From Dysgonomonas sp. UBA7710 (GTDB taxonomy: Bacteria > Bacteroidota > Bacteroidia > Bacteroidales > Dysgonomonadaceae): a stretch of DNA of 46,367 nucleotides. Positions 42,432 to 46,367 of this stretch are shown piece after piece. Positions within the stretch are counted from its first letter, which is position 1, and each line of letters starts with the position of its first letter. The position numbers were made by a program, and so were the translations under genes. The stretch covers positions 1 to 46,367 of the forward strand of contig NZ_DLFW01000016.1 in the NCBI RefSeq assembly GCF_002482385.1. The letters run 5' to 3'. The notes under the pieces are model-generated. The model was given only the letters and a program-made list of their open reading frames with translations, ran no database searches and was not told the DNA's origin.

Positions 42432-43811
42432 ATGGAACGAAGAAAATTTTTGCGTAATGCAGGCATACTAGGGCTGGCCTCGATTGCGAACGGTAGTATC
42501 TCGGCCGGGGAAACAATGCCCTCGCAAATTGTATCCCCGAAAGGAGGAATAAAAGTAGACGATCAGTGGGATGTTATTGTTGTCGGAGGAGGCCCTTCCG
42601 GATGTGCCGCGGCAACAGCTGCCGCACGCGAAGGAGCGAAAGTTTTATTGATCGAAGGAACCGGAGCTCTTGGAGGAATGGGCACTTCCGGCCTGTTGAA
42701 TGCATGGTGTCCTTTTACGGATAAGGAAAAGATTATTTATAAAGGGATAGCGGAAAAGGTATTTCTGGAAGCAAAAAAGGGAGTGCCTCACGTAAAAGGT
42801 GACGACTGGGTTCCTATCAATTCGGAATATCTGAAAGTGGTATATGATGATCTGGTAACGTCGGAAGGGGTATCCGTTCTGTTTTTTACTACTATGGCTG
42901 CTGTGGAAATGAAACAGGACGGAGTGGTAGATGCTGTCATTGTAGGAAATAAGGCAGGTCTCACAGCCTACAAAGCCAGCCTGTTTATTGACTGTACGGG
43001 CGATGGCGACCTTGCGGCATGGGCCGGAGCAAAATTTGATACGGGCGACGGCAAAGGGGCTGTTCAGGAAGGTACGCTTTGTTTCGCACTGGCGAATATT
43101 GATCCGTATCAATTTTCGCTGATCGGCAGTGTACATTCCAGCAGAAAGGATGGTCCCATATATGAAATGCTTAAGTCGGGGAAATATGATCTGATAAAGG
43201 ATAGCCACATCAATGACAAGTATGCAGGGCCCGGTTATCTGGCCTTTAATGCGGGTCATGTAACGGTGGATAGTACCAATCCGGTTTCACTCTCATCGGC
43301 AATGATGGTTGGCCGCAAAATAGCCCGGCAGTTCCAGGAAGGATTGGCAGAGTATGAGCCGAAAGTATTTGCGGCTTCCTATCTGGCTACCACAGCTGCA
43401 TTGATGGGTATCCGCGAAAGCCGCCGCATTAAATGCGATTATACTTTTACGGTCGAAGACTGGCTGGCACGCAGGGAGTTTGAAGATGGCATCGGACGTA
43501 ACTCTTATTATATAGATATACATAAAAGCGATGCAAAAGAATATAAGCGTTATGGAAAGGGAGAATCACACGGTATACCTTTCCGGAGTCTTCTTCCGGC
43601 AGGACTGAAAAATGTATTTGTGGCCGGGCGTTGTATCTCTACCGATCATTATGCACATGGGAGTCTGAGGGTAATGCCTCCATGTCTGGTGACAGGAGAA
43701 GCCGCTGGTGTAGCTGCCGGACAGATTTTTAAATCAACGAACCCCGATGTTCATAATGTAGATATTACTAAACTTAGAAGCCGCCTGAAAGAGGTCGGAC
43801 AGTTATTGTAA
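42432..43811 (+). CDS. Tat-exported FAD-dependent oxidoreductase (FAD_oxidored type)
   Basis: The protein has 459 residues. MERRKFLRNAGILGLASIAN has a twin-arginine motif (RRKFL), so the enzyme is probably folded with FAD in the cytoplasm and exported by Tat. The dinucleotide site is WDVIVVGGGPSGCAAATAAA (GxGxxG near 52-57), followed by the acidic end of strand 2 in LLIEGTGALGGMGTSGL. FIDCTGDGDLAAWAGA and the closing FVAGRCISTDHYAHGSLRVM are typical of FAD_oxidored proteins. Their substrates are mostly unknown; sugar oxidation is inferred from the PUL context. It follows the GH2 gene by 32 bp and precedes the GH88/105 gene by 71 bp. Confidence 0.88.
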   Translation: MERRKFLRNAGILGLASIANGSISAGETMPSQIVSPKGGIKVDDQWDVIVVGGGPSGCAAATAAAREGAKVLLIEGTGALGGMGTSGLLNAWCPFTDKEKIIYKGIAEKVFLEAKKGVPHVKGDDWVPINSEYLKVVYDDLVTSEGVSVLFFTTMAAVEMKQDGVVDAVIVGNKAGLTAYKASLFIDCTGDGDLAAWAGAKFDTGDGKGAVQEGTLCFALANIDPYQFSLIGSVHSSRKDGPIYEMLKSGKYDLIKDSHINDKYAGPGYLAFNAGHVTVDSTNPVSLSSAMMVGRKIARQFQEGLAEYEPKVFAASYLATTAALMGIRESRRIKCDYTFTVEDWLARREFEDGIGRNSYYIDIHKSDAKEYKRYGKGESHGIPFRSLLPAGLKNVFVAGRCISTDHYAHGSLRVMPPCLVTGEAAGVAAGQIFKSTNPDVHNVDITKLRSRLKEVGQLL

Positions 43812-43814
43812 TTG

Positions 43815-43839
43815 TTAGAGACTGTTTAAATTTTATTCG
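43815..43839. repeat. 25-bp repeat, copy 1 (IS-end-like)
   Basis: The segment contains CTGTTTAAATTTTATTCG at 43822-43839, identical to 45095-45112. Extending left, 23 of 25 bases match between 43815-43839 and 45088-45112. It lies in the gap between the FAD oxidoreductase and GH88/105 genes. Confidence 0.6.
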
Positions 43840-43882
43840 CACCATTTTTTTGTAGCTATTTTATAATAAAAAAATCAATATC

Positions 43883-44986
43883 ATGTTTCGAAAATTATTT
43901 ACGTTATTACTTCTTTTACCATTCCAGTTTTTGTTTTCCCAGCAAAGCCAGTTGGCAGGCTTTCCCAAAGGATTCACTCCCGAAGAAGTAGGGAAGCGTC
44001 TGGCATATCATATTGTAGACGACAGGCACGACCTTTACGCGGGGAGGTATATTCATTATGCCGAAGTCTGTACCTGGACCGGAGCTCTTGATTATGCCCT
44101 TCAAACAAAAGATCAGAAGCTTATTAAACTTCTGCAAGACAGATTCGAACCTTTCTTCACAAGGGAGAAAGTCTTATTGCCTCCTATGAATCATGTTGAT
44201 TATAATATGTTTGGCGGATTAGCCCTTAAACTTTATCAGATAACAAAAGATAAACGTTATCTGGATATGGGCATGGCTTATGCCGATACCCAATGGGAAG
44301 TTCCGGCCAATGCAAAACCGGAGGAAAAGGCCTGGGCGGAGAAAGGCTATTCGTGGCAGACCCGCTTATGGATTGACGATATGTATATGATTACTTCGGT
44401 ACAGGCCGAGGCATATAAAGTGACCGGAGATTCCAGATACATTGACCGCGCGGCGAAGGAAATGGTACTCTATCTGGAAGAAATACAGCGACCTAACGGT
44501 CTTTTCTACCATGCACCGGATGTTCCTTACTACTGGGGACGTGGGGACGGCTGGATGGCTGTAGGGATGGCCGATCTGCTTACTTATCTTCCCGCGGATC
44601 ATAAAGACCGTCCGCGTATTATGAAAGGCTTCCATACGATGATGGAAAGTTTGAAGAAGTATCAGAATCCGGGAGGTATGTGGAACCAGCTAATCGACGA
44701 GCCTGACTGCTGGGTCGAAACCTCGGGATCTGCCATGTTTACCTATGCCTTTATAGTAGGAGTTAAACAGGGCTGGTTAGATGCTAAGGAATATGCGCCT
44801 GCCGCCCGCAAAGCATGGCTGGCAATGATTCCGTATATCGACGAGCGTAACAATGTGACTGAAGTGTGTATTGGTACAGGTAAGAAGAATGATAAGCAGT
44901 ATTATTACGACCGTCCGCGTCTGGCGGGAGATTTTCACGGTCAGGCCCCTTATTTGTGGTGTACGGTTGCTTTAATGAAGAAGTAG
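43883..44986 (+). CDS. Glycoside hydrolase family 88/105 protein (unsaturated uronyl hydrolase-like)
   Basis: The protein has 367 residues with a signal peptide (LFTLLLLLPFQFLFSQ). The (alpha/alpha)6-barrel signatures are present: NHVDYNMFGGLALKLYQ, RLWIDDMYMITSVQAEAYK (Asp near 164, matching the catalytic Asp of YteR-type enzymes), FYHAPDVPYYWGRGDGWMAV with the conserved WGRGDGW, and PGGMWNQLIDEPDCWVETSG. GH105 and GH88 enzymes remove 4,5-unsaturated uronic acids left by polysaccharide lyases through hydration of the double bond. No lyase is visible in this window, so the substrate must be made elsewhere, or this member has a different specificity. Assignment to GH105 rather than GH88 is likely but not certain. 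Confidence 0.88.
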   Translation: MFRKLFTLLLLLPFQFLFSQQSQLAGFPKGFTPEEVGKRLAYHIVDDRHDLYAGRYIHYAEVCTWTGALDYALQTKDQKLIKLLQDRFEPFFTREKVLLPPMNHVDYNMFGGLALKLYQITKDKRYLDMGMAYADTQWEVPANAKPEEKAWAEKGYSWQTRLWIDDMYMITSVQAEAYKVTGDSRYIDRAAKEMVLYLEEIQRPNGLFYHAPDVPYYWGRGDGWMAVGMADLLTYLPADHKDRPRIMKGFHTMMESLKKYQNPGGMWNQLIDEPDCWVETSGSAMFTYAFIVGVKQGWLDAKEYAPAARKAWLAMIPYIDERNNVTEVCIGTGKKNDKQYYYDRPRLAGDFHGQAPYLWCTVALMKK

Positions 44987-45087
44987 ACCATGGAAATTGT
45001 AATATCTTGAATTTATTTATAATATTGCAAATGGAAATATTGATGCATTTTCTTTAGGATAAAAGCCATAGAAAGAAGGATTGGAAC

Positions 45088-45130
45088 TTAGAACCTGTTT
45101 AAATTTTATTCGTTTAAATTTAAACAGGCT
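45088..45130. repeat. 25-bp repeat copy 2 plus inverted partner (short MITE-like relic or terminator)
   Basis: 45088-45112 matches 43815-43839. In addition CCTGTTTAAATTT at 45094-45106 pairs perfectly with AAATTTAAACAGG at 45116-45128, making a 13-bp stem with a 9-nt loop. The combination looks like two terminal inverted repeats of an insertion element brought together. It could also terminate the GH88/105 transcript, since a T-rich run follows at about 45139-45145. Confidence 0.55.
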
Positions 45131-45143
45131 CTTATTATTTTTT

Positions 45144-45151
45144 TATCTTTG
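45144..45151 (+). promoter_or_regulatory. -7 box for the Gfo/Idh/MocA gene
   Basis: TATCTTTG matches TAnnTTTG exactly and lies 29 bp before the ATG at 45181. The last PUL gene may therefore have its own promoter, downstream of the repeat hairpin. Confidence 0.55.
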
Positions 45152-45180
45152 AACAACGTTAATTTAACCTGTAAGTACAC

Positions 45181-46272
45181 ATGATAAAAATTAAAATCCT
45201 CCTGATAATGGCTCTCTCAGCTATATCCATAATTGCATCGGCACAAAATGATAAACCGCTCCGCCTTGCTGTGGCAGGCCTTTCGCACGGACACTTATGG
45301 GAAGTCCTGTCCCGCCTCGACAGGGGTGACTTCGAAGTGGTAGGTATTGCTGAAAAAGACACCTCACTTTGGAATAATAAGACATTACGGGCAAAAGTAG
45401 ACAAAAGCAAATTCTTTGAGAATTTGGATGAAATGCTGGATAAAACCAAGCCCGAAGCCGTTATTGTATATGAAAGCATATACGACCACCTGCGTGTAAT
45501 CGAGGCTTGTGCACCACGTGGCATACATGTAATGGTAGAGAAACCGCTAGCTACCACAACAGAGCAGGCAAAACGCATAGCCGGGCTGGCCCGCAAGCAT
45601 AATATAATGGTGCTTACCAATTATGAAACAACATGGTATGCCGCCAATCATAAAGCTTACGACCTGATTAAGAATGAAAATACGATTGGACGGATATCAC
45701 GTATAAATGTGTATGACGGACATCAGGGACCTGTAGAGATCGGTTGCGGTCCCGAGTTTCTCCACTGGCTTACCGATCCGGTACTCAATGGAGGAGGTGC
45801 TGTTGTAGACTTTGGTTGCTATGGCGCAAACCTGAGTACATGGTTGATGGGTGGCCGGAAGCCTGTCAGCGTATCCGCCACATTGCAACATCTGAAGCCG
45901 CAGATTTATCCTAAAGTGGACGATGATGCCACTATTATGCTTGAGTATCCTGATGCCACAGTCGTTATCATGGCCTCGTGGAACTGGCCGATGGGCCGCA
46001 AGGATATGCATATCTATGGGGATAAAGGTTACATATATCAGGATAATGCAAATGATATGCGTGTATATTCGGATAAGAAGGAGAATAAGATGGTAGCTGA
46101 GAAACTGGCTGCGCCGTACAACGATTCTTTCTATTACCTTAAAGCTGCCGTACGCGGTGAAATTGAGGTGAAACCTACCGACCTGTCTTCTTTGGAAAAT
46201 AACCTTATAGTTGTAGAGATACTCAATGCGGCCATAGAAAGCAGCAAGACGGGTAGGAGTGTGAAATTGTAG
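45181..46272 (+). CDS. Secreted Gfo/Idh/MocA family oxidoreductase
   Basis: The protein has 363 residues. The signal peptide (ILLIMALSAISIIASAQ) predicts a periplasmic enzyme. The N-terminal Rossmann part is LRLAVAGLSHGHLWEVL, in which the usual GxGxxG is replaced by GLSHGH. The family motif EKP is in HVMVEKPLATTTEQAKRIAG (Lys near 121). The second motif is GGGAVVDFGCYGANLSTWLM; where many relatives have DxGxH it has a Tyr, as in glucose-fructose oxidoreductase. Members oxidize or reduce sugars, or cleave glycosides through a bound NAD(P) cycle (GH109). The substrate is unknown; placement at the end of the PUL suggests a sugar released by its enzymes. It has its own -7 box and a terminator behind it. 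Confidence 0.88.
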   Translation: MIKIKILLIMALSAISIIASAQNDKPLRLAVAGLSHGHLWEVLSRLDRGDFEVVGIAEKDTSLWNNKTLRAKVDKSKFFENLDEMLDKTKPEAVIVYESIYDHLRVIEACAPRGIHVMVEKPLATTTEQAKRIAGLARKHNIMVLTNYETTWYAANHKAYDLIKNENTIGRISRINVYDGHQGPVEIGCGPEFLHWLTDPVLNGGGAVVDFGCYGANLSTWLMGGRKPVSVSATLQHLKPQIYPKVDDDATIMLEYPDATVVIMASWNWPMGRKDMHIYGDKGYIYQDNANDMRVYSDKKENKMVAEKLAAPYNDSFYYLKAAVRGEIEVKPTDLSSLENNLIVVEILNAAIESSKTGRSVKL

Positions 46273-46292
46273 ATAATAGAAATAGATAAAGA

Positions 46293-46327
46293 AAACAGGG
46301 GCAGAATTATTCTGCTCCTGTTTTTTT
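46293..46327 (+). terminator. Intrinsic terminator at the PUL end
   Basis: AAACAGGGGCAGAA (about 46293-46306) pairs with TTCTGCTCCTGTTT (about 46310-46323) with one G-U pair and a 3-nt loop, followed by further T. It starts about 20 nt after the stop codon. Confidence 0.85.
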
Positions 46328-46367
46328 ATTCTTTTGAATCACTGTTTTATCAAAATTCAAATGATTT

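Noticed and set aside
1..46367. tRNA, rRNA or integrase/attachment site
   Set aside because: Reading both strands gave no tRNA cloverleaf with TTCGANNC arm in the gaps, no rRNA segment and no integrase gene.

Overview
This window looks like a chromosomal segment of a member of the Bacteroidota, most likely of the order Bacteroidales and plausibly Dysgonomonas or a close relative. The genus is an inference from protein style. The phylum rests on a SusC/SusD pair with a hybrid two-component regulator, an ECF sigma/FecR pair with a DUF4974-type C-terminus, many TAnnTTTG -7 promoter boxes, few Shine-Dalgarno sequences, and AT-rich intergenic DNA. No rRNA, tRNA, CRISPR array, complete insertion sequence or phage gene was seen.

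Region 1 (1-6500) holds a deoxyribonucleotidase and a pirin on the minus strand. On the plus strand are a secreted TPR protein, a UPF0316 membrane protein, a 35-codon methyltransferase remnant and a MmcQ/YjbR protein. A large secreted protein of unknown function lies on the minus strand. Region 2 (6500-11760) holds a structured 750-bp gap and then a minus-strand cluster: an ECF sigma factor and FecR anti-sigma factor flanked by two paralogous carboxypeptidase-regulatory-domain proteins. One paralog carries an STN signalling domain but no TonB-dependent barrel. Region 3 (11900-19700) is housekeeping: dnaE, trxA, a small membrane protein, and an operon reading HD phosphohydrolase - tilS - lipoprotein nitroreductase. 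Region 4 (19700-24150) has a repeat-rich gap, a small ORF, a TerC-family membrane protein, a secreted protein with YD-like repeats and a cytoplasmic GH13 alpha-amylase.

Region 5 (24160-30054) holds carA-carB. Their leader contains a 12-residue reading frame whose stop codon overlaps the stem of an intrinsic terminator, which is the geometry of translation-coupled attenuation. Divergent to it is a nucleotidyltransferase fused to a GHMP-kinase-like domain. Region 6 (30332-46272) is a polysaccharide utilization locus: a hybrid two-component regulator divergent from susC, susD, a GH2 glycosidase, a Tat-exported FAD oxidoreductase, a GH88/GH105 hydrolase and a secreted Gfo/Idh/MocA oxidoreductase. 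The two exported oxidoreductases beside hydrolases suggest that part of the glycan breakdown may be oxidative or redox-assisted, but the substrate cannot be named from sequence.

Across the window, short word-like repeats built from GCTAAT, GTGCC and GTGAAAAA units sit immediately after stop codons (fecR, the 420-aa paralog, carA, terC) and in one composite cluster near 19956-20173. The best candidates for something undescribed are the carAB leader, the sigma/FecR cluster without a transporter, the fused nucleotidyltransferase/kinase, the redox PUL and these repeats.
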